Shown here: piece by piece, positions 8,089 through 17,209 of the stretch | How positions within the stretch are numbered: the first letter of the stretch is position 1 | Layout of the letters: the number at the start of each line of letters is the position of its first letter | DNA from: Dehalococcoidia bacterium | GTDB lineage: Bacteria; Chloroflexota; Dehalococcoidia; Lucifugimonadales; UBA3495 | NCBI GenBank assembly: GCA_012959605.1 | Contig: DUCU01000014.1 | Coordinates: 1-44,205, forward strand | DNA length: 44,205 bases | Reading direction: 5' to 3' | Translations under genes and position numbers: made by a program | Notes under the pieces: model-generated | Database searches by the model: none | Seen by the model: only the letters and a program-made list of their open reading frames with translations | Told to the model about the DNA's origin: nothing

Positions 8089-8636
8089 CGCGACCGCCTT
8101 ATGGGCAATAGCAGATTCGTATATCCAGGGTGGTATGGAGATATGGTTGGCACATTCCGTGCCAGACTAGAGTTGAGTTTATTTTGCGTATATATGATAA
8201 AACCAGAACTCGTTACGGAAGAGTATGAACCGGGTGGATTCGCATTAGGCTTACAGCGTGTTTGCGATTGGTCCGCCAGAGACCAGGGATCTGCCGAACC
8301 GAAGTAAGAGGCCCGTAAGTTTGCTGTTACAGCAATATCTCGGGACTCGTAGTATTCAGATATTACCCAGTGTTTGCTTCTATTGCAGCGTCCGGCGGAC
8401 TTTATTCCAAACGAAATACCCTGTCAACCCAATCGACTGTTAACCGATGTTTGCATCGCTTCGCTTCCGGTATCGGTCGATTCTATACTCCTCTCTGAAA
8501 TGACACGGGAACAGATGGGAAAGTTCACATAAATATGCAACTGGCATCTGATTGAATTTTTCATGCAAGCCCCGCCGGGTATAAGATCGGATACCTACAA
8601 CAGCCTCGGTTTCGCTGGAGCAGGAGATATTTCTGG
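8089..8636. other. Divergent intergenic region, no gene seen
   Basis: About 550 bases between the minus-strand dctM and the small plus-strand membrane gene. Short frames here have no protein-like features. It should hold the promoter for the TRAP operon. AT-rich bases at 8175-8205 are a candidate site, but no good -35/-10 pair is visible. Confidence 0.3.
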
Positions 8637-8936
8637 GTGGAGAATTTCGAATGGGTCAAATACGCCGTCTTTGTGGGCGGGCCGCTCTTCGCATCAGCAG
8701 GAGCGGTTCTCGGTTACGGGCGTGCGCTATTCAAATTTAATGAGATCCATGGCGTCGTCGTTTTAGATAAGCGAGACATCAGAAGCCTGCGTGAACTGCA
8801 GGCCGAAAAGGGAGCTTCGGCGTTACCGTTGTATGCATTGTTGGCTTTTTATGAACTTGTTTGTATCGGCGGGGCATTGATCATGGGAACCGTGATCCTT
8901 GGCGCGGTAGTGCTATTGCAAGCTAGGACTGGATAA
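8637..8936 (+). CDS. Small two-helix membrane protein, unknown
   Basis: A 99-residue protein I do not recognise. Two hydrophobic segments (about 9-25 and 68-94) flank a charged middle (LDKRDIRSLRELQAEKGAS), which fits a small integral membrane protein with a cytoplasmic loop. The GTG start has AGGAG ten bases upstream. It is transcribed in the same direction as the DctP at 9209 and opposite to the permeases. The plus-strand location could suggest an accessory role to the TRAP system, but nothing in the sequence proves it. Confidence 0.55.
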   Translation: MENFEWVKYAVFVGGPLFASAGAVLGYGRALFKFNEIHGVVVLDKRDIRSLRELQAEKGASALPLYALLAFYELVCIGGALIMGTVILGAVVLLQARTG

Positions 8937-9208
8937 GCAATGGCGCCTTAGAAACGTTTCATGAATCGAATTATCAAATATTTTCAGCAAATGATTGGGG
9001 CACGGGACCGCGATCTACCGAAATTGTGCAACTGAGATACCTGAAATCTACACCTCAATTCGAAAAACAAATAATATGGCACAAACTTTATCGTCAAAAG
9101 CATTATATCTTTGCATGTAACAGGTATATTATCATCCCCTAGGTCTATTAAAGGTGAGCCAACTATAGCTTTGCCGTGACCAGAATTACGATTACGAGGG
9201 AGAGGAAA

Positions 9209-10585
9209 ATGCGAAAAGCTGGATTAATGTCATTGATAGTGGCATTGCTGTCAGTGGTCTTGGTAGCATGTGGGGGTTCAGATCCAACAGCAGTACCGAA
9301 GGCTGCATCCACCACGGCTACAGAGCCTACGGCAATGCCGTCTTCGTCCCAAACTCTGGAGGATTACGCCGCCGCCCATGCCGGTGGACCTGGCGCGATC
9401 TACGTAGGGGATTTGAGCCAATTGGTTGGACTAGCGCCTGCCGATGACTTAGGTGGATTCGATGGAGAGGTACCACTAGATGCTCTCCAAGAGCATTCTT
9501 GGATTTACGAGTCTGAGTACTACCAAAGCCTTCCTGGCACGGCGAGGCTCCTAAATCCGACGGAGCTAGTATCTTCAGGCGAAAGTTTTGAGATACAACA
9601 CGCCTGCATTAACAGGACGCTACTGTGGTGCAAGCTGATGGAGGCCTATCTGATCCCGAACCTCACCGAGAGGACGAATGGTCAGATAAAGTTCTCTGTT
9701 TCTTCCTTCCCAGAACTAGGCCTCGCAGGCACAGACACAATGTCTCTGGTGCGTGATGGAACCTTGGGCGCAGTAGAGATTTACGGTGGATACGTCGGTG
9801 GTGAGTACCCCGCGGTTGAGGTTCAATACCTCTGGGGACTCTGGCCATCCCATGAAGTCCATTACAATGTGCAGACTGCGATTTTCCCGGACATCAAACA
9901 GATAATCGACGATGCAACAGGCGCCACAGTCTGGAGCCATAACTGGATACCTGGCGACGACCAGATGTTCTTCAGCGGCAAGGCGCTCAGGACTCTTGAT
10001 GACTTCAAAGGCCTGAAGACACGTAGCCACAGCGCCGCACTTTCAGACTGGATCGAGGGGATGGGCGCAGACGCTCAGTTCGTCGCCTTCGCTGAGGTTT
10101 ACAGCGCTCTTGAGCGCGGTATCTTGGATGCGGGTGTGACGGGAGCCAGCCCTGGCTTCGCCCAGCGATGGTATGAAGTAACCGACTACATGAACGGTGG
10201 CTTGTACAGCTTCAACTCTACAACGAACGTCATCAATAAAACCGTTTGGGAGAAGTTGCCTGCTGACCTCAAAGCGATCATGATTGAAGAGGGCGCCAAA
10301 CTGGAACTAGAGGCGCTTCGTATAGCAGCCATCCAGAACAAGATGGGAATCGCACGGAACGTTGTGGCGGGTTTGGAGCATGTTCAGTTCTCCGATGAGT
10401 TGAACGAACACAGCTTCAACGTTGCTGCAAAGCAGTTCGTGGTCCCCGCTTGGGTCAAGCGCGTTGGTGGCCCCGACCACCCGACCGTGACCGAGATCTT
10501 CAATAAGAAGGTGGGACCTGTGGTCGGTCTAGAGATCGTACCTGACGACTCTGAGCAAGGGTTCGCCATTCAGAAGACCAACTAA
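9209..10585 (+). CDS. TRAP transporter solute-binding lipoprotein (DctP-like), divergent copy
   Basis: A 458-residue DctP-type receptor. The ATG at 9209 is chosen over the upstream GTG at 9176 because it has a good RBS (GAGGGAGAGG). It also starts the signal peptide directly, with LVAC placing the lipid Cys at residue 21, exactly as in the paralogue at 1228-2601. A Thr/Pro/Ala linker follows, then the shared YVGDLSQLVG block, the CINRTL..C pair, and the DctP core (SHSAALSDWIEGMGADAQF, FAEVYSALERGILD, RWYEVTDYM). It faces the DctM-DctQ-DctM group divergently and is the natural receptor for it. A strong terminator follows. Confidence 0.92.
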   Translation: MRKAGLMSLIVALLSVVLVACGGSDPTAVPKAASTTATEPTAMPSSSQTLEDYAAAHAGGPGAIYVGDLSQLVGLAPADDLGGFDGEVPLDALQEHSWIYESEYYQSLPGTARLLNPTELVSSGESFEIQHACINRTLLWCKLMEAYLIPNLTERTNGQIKFSVSSFPELGLAGTDTMSLVRDGTLGAVEIYGGYVGGEYPAVEVQYLWGLWPSHEVHYNVQTAIFPDIKQIIDDATGATVWSHNWIPGDDQMFFSGKALRTLDDFKGLKTRSHSAALSDWIEGMGADAQFVAFAEVYSALERGILDAGVTGASPGFAQRWYEVTDYMNGGLYSFNSTTNVINKTVWEKLPADLKAIMIEEGAKLELEALRIAAIQNKMGIARNVVAGLEHVQFSDELNEHSFNVAAKQFVVPAWVKRVGGPDHPTVTEIFNKKVGPVVGLEIVPDDSEQGFAIQKTN

Positions 10586-10612
10586 CTAGACAGTCCGACT
10601 AGCAAGCTCATA

Positions 10613-10657
10613 AATGAGGCGCACCGGGGTTTCCCCAGTGCGCCTCATTGTTTTTGT
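10613..10657 (+). terminator. Rho-independent terminator after dctP
   Basis: AATGAGGCGCAC with its complement, an inner GGGG/CCCC extension, then TGTTTTTGTTT. Confidence 0.85.
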
Positions 10658-10773
10658 TTGTGGTGACCAGGGCCGAACGGCGAGAGCCTATCTACTCGGA
10701 TCCGCCTCTTTGTTGGGTCTCCCTTGAAGCAGTTGCACCACCACCGTGGCATAGGCGTGTACCGCCGTCTTTC

Positions 10774-11973
10774 CTAGACCCGATTTTCAGGTTCGCTGCT
10801 GCTTAGCCCGCCCACCCTCAAAACGACTCCCACCGCGATTGAAACTAGGATAATCACCAGAAGTACTCCTTTGATAGAAACTGCTTCATAGACAGGCGTT
10901 AGGACCAACGGAGCGAGGATACCGCCGAAGAAGCGTGACCCGTTAAAGACGCCTGAGATGGCGTGACGCAGGTCTGGTCGAATAGAGAGTGCCATTGCTC
11001 CAACGTTGGTCATCATGCAGGCGACTCCAATCCCAATCAGCAGCAAAAGAATGGGATAGACGCCAATCGTATCCGGTAATGCAAGAAGGCCGATCCCACC
11101 GGCCACAAACACAATGATGCCTCCAATTACCACCCAGAAATCCCCGACCTTATCGCCAAGTAGTCCGGCTGCTGGCGCACAGAAGATTCCAACCAGACCC
11201 GGGATCGAGATTAGTAGTCCCGATTTCGCCGGGCCCGCCAAGTTGCTTTGTTGTAGCCAGACCGCAACGAAGATCAACGCACCAAACATCGCGAAAATTG
11301 TTAGTAATCCAGCCAGGGAAACCACTCGCACAGCTGGGATCGCCACAGCCTGCTTCATAGCCAACAGTGGGTTTGCTGTTCTAGTCCACCGTGCTTGGCC
11401 CCAGTAAGATACGAGCACAATAACGGCAGCGATTAAGGCCGAAATAGCCAGGAGCAAATAAAATCCTCGCCAATCCAGATGTTCCGCAAACAGACCTCCA
11501 ACGATGGCGCCTAGCGCCAACCCTAGCGTGAACGCGGCCTGAATGCCGCCGAGGGCAGTTGACGTTTTTCCCATCGGCGCCTTCTCCGCAGCGATTCCCA
11601 TGGACACTGGCGTGGTGAGTCCCACGCCGAACCCTTGAACTGCCCGTACCACCAGAAAAACTGGGTAGGACGTGGCGACGGCGGCCATTAGACAGGAAAC
11701 CGAAAACACCATGAGCCCGATGACGAGGGTCCGGCTGGGTCCGAGGAATTCGGCTATCACCCCAGAAGAAAATTGGACAAGGACCAAGGCGAGTACGAAG
11801 ACCGTTACAGCCAACCCGGCAAATGAGAGGGATACCTCAAAGTCTTTACTCAGCGTCGGTAGGATGTTGATGGTCCCTGCCAAACTTAGAGGTCCAAGGA
11901 CGACACCCAGATACAACGGTGTTAGCATTCTAAAGACAGTTAAGCTGGAGACCAATTTCTGCTCTTGAGCCAA
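10774..11973 (-). CDS. Major facilitator superfamily transporter
   Basis: A 399-residue protein with about twelve hydrophobic segments, of the MFS_1 (DHA-type) class. Typical marks are the loop after helix 2 (GVIAEFLGPSRTLVIG, a loose motif A) and RAVQGFGVGLTTPVSMGI in helix 4. It probably exports or imports a small organic molecule by proton coupling; the substrate cannot be read from sequence. The start is TTG, supported by GAGGAGG about eleven bases upstream. It is a single minus-strand gene, divergent from the isochorismatase-like gene at 12263. Confidence 0.88.
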   Translation of the reverse strand: MAQEQKLVSSLTVFRMLTPLYLGVVLGPLSLAGTINILPTLSKDFEVSLSFAGLAVTVFVLALVLVQFSSGVIAEFLGPSRTLVIGLMVFSVSCLMAAVATSYPVFLVVRAVQGFGVGLTTPVSMGIAAEKAPMGKTSTALGGIQAAFTLGLALGAIVGGLFAEHLDWRGFYLLLAISALIAAVIVLVSYWGQARWTRTANPLLAMKQAVAIPAVRVVSLAGLLTIFAMFGALIFVAVWLQQSNLAGPAKSGLLISIPGLVGIFCAPAAGLLGDKVGDFWVVIGGIIVFVAGGIGLLALPDTIGVYPILLLLIGIGVACMMTNVGAMALSIRPDLRHAISGVFNGSRFFGGILAPLVLTPVYEAVSIKGVLLVIILVSIAVGVVLRVGGLSSSEPENRV

Positions 11974-12213
11974 ACTCAGGCTATCCTCCTCGAGTTACTT
12001 CCGGCATGGTCGGCGATGCCATATCAAGTACTCCGCGGGATTATAAAGGCAGTTAGAAAAGCACACGGATTCTGGAAACCCACCGTGACGGGTCTGGCAG
12101 GCCTTCCCAGATTCCCCGTAGGCTACATACAGGTTAGCTTCAGGCATAAGGCCTAGTTGCTTGTTGGCCAGTCATCCCGATTGTTGGTTCATGCATCTGG
12201 GTAATCGGGGCTT

Positions 12214-12222
12214 TGATAAAAT
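12214..12222 (+). promoter_or_regulatory. Extended -10 promoter element
   Basis: TGATAAAAT fits TGn plus a -10 hexamer, 41 bases before the ATG at 12263. No clear -35 is seen, which is usual for extended -10 promoters. Confidence 0.4.
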
Positions 12223-12262
12223 ATCAGCCAGCCGGTGATCAGATTAGCTAGCGAGGTGTCGG

Positions 12263-12889
12263 ATGCCCAGCGATAATGAATCACTATCAGGGTCCAAGAT
12301 GGCCATGATCGTCGTTGATATGCAGAACGCCTTCCTCAACGACGAAGGCTCTATGAACAAGGGCGGCATGGACATTACCGAATTGAAAAAAACAGTATTG
12401 CCAGTGAGCAATCTGATAATTGCGTGCCGCAGCGCTGATGTACCCATCATCTTCACTAGATATGTGCTGCGGGCTGACTACAAGGACGCCGGCCTTCGCT
12501 CGATCCGACGGTCCAAATTTAAAGAGATCAACTCATTGGTAATGGGCACTTGGGACTCCGAATTAGACCCTAGGATGGACCAACGGCTGGAAGATTATGT
12601 TTTGGACAAAACCCGATATAGCTCCTTTTACAATACCAGCTTGGAGGTCATTTTAAGAGGTCTGGGCGTCGATACCCTAATCATTTGCGGGGTTACCACC
12701 GAGATATGCGTTGAATCTACCATCCGTGACGCATATTTTCGGGACTTCAAAATCTTAGTGCCGAAGGACGCTGTAGCCGCGATGGACATTGACCGTCACA
12801 AAGGGACTTTGGCTACTATTGAGTATGGATTCGGTTCGGTTACGACGTCCGCCAAGCTCATCAATGACTTGTTAGGCATTGCAGTATAG
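12263..12889 (+). CDS. Isochorismatase-like cysteine hydrolase
   Basis: A 208-residue enzyme of the isochorismatase/amidohydrolase (cysteine hydrolase) family. The catalytic triad can be read: Asp19 in IVVDMQNAF, Lys116 in LDKTRYSSF and Cys149 in GVTTEICVESTIRDA, with the usual cis-peptide GV-T context. The family hydrolyses amides such as nicotinamide, N-carbamoylsarcosine, ureidoacrylate or biuret, or the vinyl ether of isochorismate. The particular substrate is not evident. The RBS GAGGTG lies before the ATG. A 58-codon membrane protein gene follows 15 bases later and is probably co-transcribed. Confidence 0.9.
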   Translation: MPSDNESLSGSKMAMIVVDMQNAFLNDEGSMNKGGMDITELKKTVLPVSNLIIACRSADVPIIFTRYVLRADYKDAGLRSIRRSKFKEINSLVMGTWDSELDPRMDQRLEDYVLDKTRYSSFYNTSLEVILRGLGVDTLIICGVTTEICVESTIRDAYFRDFKILVPKDAVAAMDIDRHKGTLATIEYGFGSVTTSAKLINDLLGIAV

Positions 12890-12904
12890 AAAGGGGCCAG
12901 TGAT

Positions 12905-13081
12905 ATGACTAATTCTGGAAAATATTTGATTGTGGGTTTTCTTGGAATCGTTGGCGGAGGAGTCCTAGGATCGGTAGTCGAAATCATGATCGGAAATTCT
13001 AATTCCGGTATTGTCGGTATATTCGGATTAATAGGGGCCGGTATTGCTGTTTGGCGTTTAAACTGCATTCTTAAACGTTAA
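12905..13081 (+). CDS. Very small membrane protein
   Basis: A 58-residue reading frame with AAAGGGG upstream of its ATG. It holds two glycine-rich hydrophobic segments (YLIVGFLGIVGGGVLGSVV and SGIVGIFGLIGAGIAVW) separated by a short polar turn, and ends in basic residues. The spacing of glycines recalls the second half of transglycosylase-associated (GlsB/YeaQ-type) membrane proteins, but the match is weak. It directly follows the cysteine hydrolase gene and is likely in the same transcript. Function unknown. Confidence 0.6.
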   Translation: MTNSGKYLIVGFLGIVGGGVLGSVVEIMIGNSNSGIVGIFGLIGAGIAVWRLNCILKR

Positions 13082-13144
13082 CCTAACGTGAAAGGGCCCA
13101 CCGCCATCGTGGAACGGTGACCCTTCGGTATGTGGTGAAATAAA

Positions 13145-14200
13145 TTAATCTACAGGTATTAGTTTTGGATTAATATTAAAATCGACCTCTTCGATAGAAT
13201 TACCTCTTCTTACTTCATCGTAAAAGACAATTTGTGTTGGTAATGCATCATCGTTTCCAAACATCTTTTCTTGTTTGTACGCACTAATAAAACTTCTATA
13301 GATTCCATATTTAAAATATGTAGATTCAGGTATGAAACTGATTGGTGATTTTAGTATTTCATGTTTTTTTATTCCATTAATCCACACATCCATTCGTTTA
13401 TCTTTGTAATTCAAACAAAATGAGATATCAGTCCACTTATCCTTCATTTCATCCAAGCTGATTAGGTCATAATCCTTTCCAATGTCAATTACATTAGATG
13501 CTGAACCTGATAGTTCATGCCATTCGAAATGTAATCTACCTTTTTTAGCGCCGATCTGGATTATTGGTGGAAAAGAAGGTAATTTCTCCATTGTTCCTGA
13601 CGGCCCGCCTATTTGATGAACCTGACCTAAAGTTGTATTGGTAGGATGTATATCAATGAAAGCCTTGTCTAACATGATGCTATAAGCAAAGCATTGAATG
13701 TCTTCTGGTTTTTGCCGGGGTCTAGATGAAAGTTCAATTCTCTCACGGTTATTATCGCAATCGTTCCAACCTTCATCCCAAAAACAGTCCCCATCTCTTA
13801 ATTCAAATCTTTGATAAAAACTGCCTCTTCTAGCAAAGTCTTTATCAGAAATATAACTATAATTGTGCTCGTTCTGGTCCATATAATTTACATGTTTTTC
13901 ATATCCAGAATGTGAAGAGAATCTTAAACCAAAATTACCATCATCATCGGTAAATGTTTCTCCAACAGGTGCTTCCATCGCTACAAGCTTCTCAACAACA
14001 ACCATTACTTCAACTGGTACCTCAATCTCTGTAATGGTTTCTTGAATTACTATCTGAGGTGCGGGGGTGGGTATGCTAGCTATCCTCGCTTCAACGGTAG
14101 CATCGATATTGGGAGTAGGCTCGGCAGGGGCGAGGGCAGCGCTAGAACAAGCAAGTACGAGGGTTCCAATGAGTACTGCTAGAACTACTGGTGGATTCAT
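13145..14200 (-). CDS. Heparin-lyase-like polysaccharide lyase lipoprotein
   Basis: A 351-residue surface lipoprotein. LVLAC puts the lipid Cys at residue 18. A Pro/Thr/Ala stalk with NIDATVEARIASIPTPAP follows, then a short coil-like segment. From about residue 85 it resembles the polysaccharide lyase (PF14099, heparin lyase I-like) jelly roll: FELRDGDC, an N.RERIELSS strand, a QVHQ motif, a strand around WTDISFCLNYKD, VWINGIKK and YFKYGIYRS. Such enzymes cleave uronic-acid polysaccharides by beta-elimination. The coding sequence is visibly more AT-rich than its neighbours, suggesting acquisition from another genome. AGGAA lies six bases before the ATG. It is a single gene, convergent with the 12263-13081 pair. 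Confidence 0.7.
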   Translation of the reverse strand: MNPPVVLAVLIGTLVLACSSAALAPAEPTPNIDATVEARIASIPTPAPQIVIQETITEIEVPVEVMVVVEKLVAMEAPVGETFTDDDGNFGLRFSSHSGYEKHVNYMDQNEHNYSYISDKDFARRGSFYQRFELRDGDCFWDEGWNDCDNNRERIELSSRPRQKPEDIQCFAYSIMLDKAFIDIHPTNTTLGQVHQIGGPSGTMEKLPSFPPIIQIGAKKGRLHFEWHELSGSASNVIDIGKDYDLISLDEMKDKWTDISFCLNYKDKRMDVWINGIKKHEILKSPISFIPESTYFKYGIYRSFISAYKQEKMFGNDDALPTQIVFYDEVRRGNSIEEVDFNINPKLIPVD

Positions 14201-14612
14201 ACGGATTCCTGTGGGTCAGCTCCCGATATTCTACGCAACTATCTAACACCCCATATTTAACACACAGGAATAGAAAGGGGCCACCTAGCACCTAACAAAA
14301 AACAAGGATCGTAATATGGGAACGGTACACAATCAGGTCCACGGCGAGTCATACCAGTGCATACCCTGTCATTTCTACGGCGGGCGCATCCCTGGGGCCT
14401 CGCCTGTTACGCATTTCCAACCGGCATCCCGTCAGAGTTATTGACGGGGGAATATGATCACCGCGTAGGCCGCATCAAGCACGGCCATCCAGTAATTTCC
14501 TCTGCTCTGCCAAGGTAGCCGCCGCCCACGGGGCTGGTCTATCGGGCCAATGCTGGCATCATCGGTGAATTTGCATCTGCTCCTCGGTCTCTACGTAATT
14601 GCCACTTTGGAT
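14201..14612. other. Intergenic region before the Fic gene
   Basis: No convincing gene. A 42-codon frame at 14316-14444 (plus strand) has a CIPC pair and AAGG upstream of its ATG, but it is too short and unremarkable to call. The TTTTCA ladder begins at 14613. Confidence 0.3.
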
Positions 14613-14795
14613 TTTCAGAGCCAGACCTTAAACTTAATCATTTTTCATATTAAATGCCATTGTACAATCAAATTTCATACGCTACAATGATTTTTCATAG
14701 TAAATAGCTAACCCAACCAAATTTCAGGGCGCACGGCCATTTTTCATGAAGGTTTCAATGCCAAAACGTTTTTCAGGACCAGTGACCGTTTTTCA
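14613..14795. repeat. Ladder of TTTCA motifs spaced 20 or 29-30 bases
   Basis: TTTCA (mostly within TTTTCA[T/G]) occurs at 14613, 14643, 14673, 14693, 14722, 14742, 14771 and 14791. The steps are 30, 30, 20, 29, 20, 29 and 20. The later part is a 49-50 base tandem unit holding two motifs. The steps are near whole helical turns, so the motifs would lie on roughly one DNA face. The array overlaps the Fic start codon, and the last two copies lie inside the reading frame. Confidence 0.6.
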
Positions 14796-16290
14796 GGAAC
14801 AGCGCCTCCCCGAGTTGGCCACCCCATCAGGATACAGTGCACTCATCGACTGCTATGGCCTGTCCGTACCCCTGCCGAGGACCCTCTTCGCAACAGGGGA
14901 GCGCCACCGGATTGTTGAAACAGAAGCTTGGCGCATCCTAACCCCCCGCCATGCGCCGCAAGCGACGCTCGAAGGGCACCTCACGTTCGCTCTCAAATAT
15001 GAAGGCCTCGACCTCGCCGTCCTCAAGCGGCTCTTCCTCACGACGGATCCGACCGACATCAAAGAACTGGTACTCGCAAAACCGACCGGAAGCTATGCTC
15101 GCCGAATTTGGTTCCTGTACGAATGGCTGACCGAAACCAGACTTGATGTCCCAGACGCTATTGGGGGCCGCTACGTCCTAGCGGTTGACCCTAATCTGCA
15201 GTGTGATGTTCCCCCCACCAGCTCTCGGCGTCACTTGGTCAGAAATAACCTGCCGGGAACGCCAAACTTCTGTCCGTTGGTGTTTCGAACCAAAAACCTT
15301 GAGCGGTTCATCGAGATGGACCTGCAACAACGTGCCCGTGAGATTGTCGCCGGCGTGCCCGGTGACCTAATTGCACGGACGGCCGCGTTCCTGCTGCTGA
15401 AAGACTCCCGGGCAAGCTACTCAATTGAAGGGGAGCAGGCACCTCAGGGCCGAATACAGCGATGGGGCCGTGCCATCGGCGAGGCTGGCCGACAGCCCCT
15501 AGACCTGGAAGAACTGCTTCGGTTGCAACGCATCGTCATTGAGGACTCGCGGTTCGTTAGCCTTGGGCTTAGGAAAGAGGGCGGCTTCGTGGGGGAGCAT
15601 GATCGCGATTCGCGTCTGCCTCTACCAGAGCACATCAGTGCCAGACCAGAGGACCTGACGTCCTTAATCGAAGGAATGGTCGCCTTCGACCGTGATTATG
15701 CCCAGAAGCTCGACCCTGTGGTTGCAGCAGCGGTCTTGGCGTTCGGCTTTATCTACACTCACCCATTCGAGGACGGGAACGGTCGGCTTCACCGCTATCT
15801 AATTCACCACATGCTCGCGAAACGTGGCTTCAACCCGCCCGGCGTCGTCTTTCCCGTCTCGGCGGCGATACTGGACCGGATTGATGATTACCGCCCGGTG
15901 TTGGAAGACTACTCTTCGCGGCTGCTGCCAGTGATTGCCTGGGAGCCGACCGCCGTCTCGAATATCCAGGTGCTGAATGACACGGGCGACTTTTATAGGT
16001 TCTTCGACGCAACGCCACACGTGGAGTTCCTTTATGCCTGCGTTCGTCAGACTGTCGAAGAAGACCTCCCGAATGAAACCGACTTCCTGCAGAGCTACGA
16101 CCGGTTCCAATCGCAGATTGCGGTCATCGTCGATATGCCGAACCGCACATCGGATCTACTCTTCCATTTCTTGCAACAAAACGACGGTCGTCTATCCAAG
16201 CGGGCTCGCGAAGGTGAGTTCAGCGCGTTAACGGAAGCTGAGACAAAGCAGGTAGAAGCCATCTATCGAGAGCTATGGCCTGGTCGATAA
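14746..16290 (+). CDS. Fic-domain AMP-transferase-like protein, class II
   Basis: A 514-residue Fic protein. The catalytic motif HPFEDGNGRLHR is intact (His339 to Arg350), so transfer of AMP or another NMP group to a protein hydroxyl is expected. Upstream, S224-Y-S-I-E228-G229 fits the inhibitory helix pattern (S/T)xxxE(G/N). As this lies N-terminal to the Fic motif, the protein is class II and self-inhibited. The first ~200 residues and the last ~110 are not recognised; the latter may be a winged-helix-like tail. ATG 14746 and ATG 14758 are both possible starts, and neither has a clean RBS because the TTTTCA ladder covers this region. No separate antitoxin gene lies next to it. Confidence 0.88.
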   Translation: MKVSMPKRFSGPVTVFQEQRLPELATPSGYSALIDCYGLSVPLPRTLFATGERHRIVETEAWRILTPRHAPQATLEGHLTFALKYEGLDLAVLKRLFLTTDPTDIKELVLAKPTGSYARRIWFLYEWLTETRLDVPDAIGGRYVLAVDPNLQCDVPPTSSRRHLVRNNLPGTPNFCPLVFRTKNLERFIEMDLQQRAREIVAGVPGDLIARTAAFLLLKDSRASYSIEGEQAPQGRIQRWGRAIGEAGRQPLDLEELLRLQRIVIEDSRFVSLGLRKEGGFVGEHDRDSRLPLPEHISARPEDLTSLIEGMVAFDRDYAQKLDPVVAAAVLAFGFIYTHPFEDGNGRLHRYLIHHMLAKRGFNPPGVVFPVSAAILDRIDDYRPVLEDYSSRLLPVIAWEPTAVSNIQVLNDTGDFYRFFDATPHVEFLYACVRQTVEEDLPNETDFLQSYDRFQSQIAVIVDMPNRTSDLLFHFLQQNDGRLSKRAREGEFSALTEAETKQVEAIYRELWPGR

Positions 16291-16473
16291 TAGACGGACA
16301 ATGGCGAAGCACATGATCCCAACGGGAAAGCCCGGTACAACCCGGTGCCGTTCCATTCCGCCGAGTTTAACTGTCGGTCTTAACGCTGTCAGGCCATCCA
16401 AAATGCAGAGGAACCGTATCTTGGCTGTAGATAGCATTTCTCATATTTTTAACGCGGATGGAGGAAACAGAAT

Positions 16474-16692
16474 ATGTCCACAAGCAGAGTACAGCGTCCA
16501 AATGAGGGCCATGACAAAGACCCGATAGCAGGTCCTTGCCCTTACTGTGGTAAGTACGTGCCGAACAACGTGATTCATGACCTCCAATCAGGGAGATATC
16601 CCCAACCATTTGCTTGGTGCCCGACAGGAGGTTGCAAGGGGAAGCTGCGAATTCATCGCACTAGTCAAACTTTCGACCGAGTGTGGGAATGA
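16474..16692 (+). CDS. Small zinc-ribbon protein
   Basis: A 72-residue protein with a strong RBS (GGAGG, about nine bases before the ATG). Four cysteines, C22, C25, C49 and C54 (PCPYCGKY and CPTGGC), could hold one zinc ion. No known family can be named. It follows the Fic gene by 183 bases on the same strand and may be separately expressed. A hairpin terminator lies about 175 bases downstream. Confidence 0.55.
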   Translation: MSTSRVQRPNEGHDKDPIAGPCPYCGKYVPNNVIHDLQSGRYPQPFAWCPTGGCKGKLRIHRTSQTFDRVWE

Positions 16693-16867
16693 ACCTAGCT
16701 CGTTTCAAGTCGTAACGAACACCACCGGCAAATTGGAACAATCTAAAAAGCGCCGCTGGGGACGATCTCAAGATTGATCACGGTCGCCTAGGCAATTAGA
16801 TTGGATAGCGGTTCTTCGGTTTTTTGTTCAATAGGTAATCCTCGGGCCCACATTGAGGACGTAATTT

Positions 16868-16903
16868 GACGCCCCGTTTTCGATATGAACAGGGCGCCTT
16901 TTT
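16868..16903 (+). terminator. Probable Rho-independent terminator
   Basis: GACGCCCCGTT pairs with AACAGGGCGCC with two imperfect positions, followed by five T. It probably ends the transcript of the small zinc-ribbon gene. Confidence 0.55.
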
Positions 16904-17209
16904 GTGCCTAATTCATACTTGTAAATCCAAACCGGGTCAGAAAACCCCAGTATAAAGGGTGTGGAGAATGCGTTTTTAGTTCATGTGTTCAGTACATCGG
17001 GAGATGCTTGAAATATTTGCCATCAATCAACCAAAAATTATGGCCGTATTGGTCTCGTATAAGACCAACGCGATACTTCATCCGATGCCCGTATAAATGA
17101 ATAATCAGTAGGACGTAAATTCGGTGCGTAAGTTTTGTCGACTTTAGGAATACGTAATTAGGGGAGATTTAGTATTGTCTAGCACCATATCTAACCAGTC
17201 CACCGCATC

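Noticed and set aside
14316-14444. 42-codon frame with a CIPC motif
   Set aside because: Too short, only one cysteine pair, and no conserved context; not called as a gene.
14613-14795. CRISPR array upstream of the Fic gene
   Set aside because: The repeated part is only 5-7 bases, the spacing alternates, and no cas genes are present.
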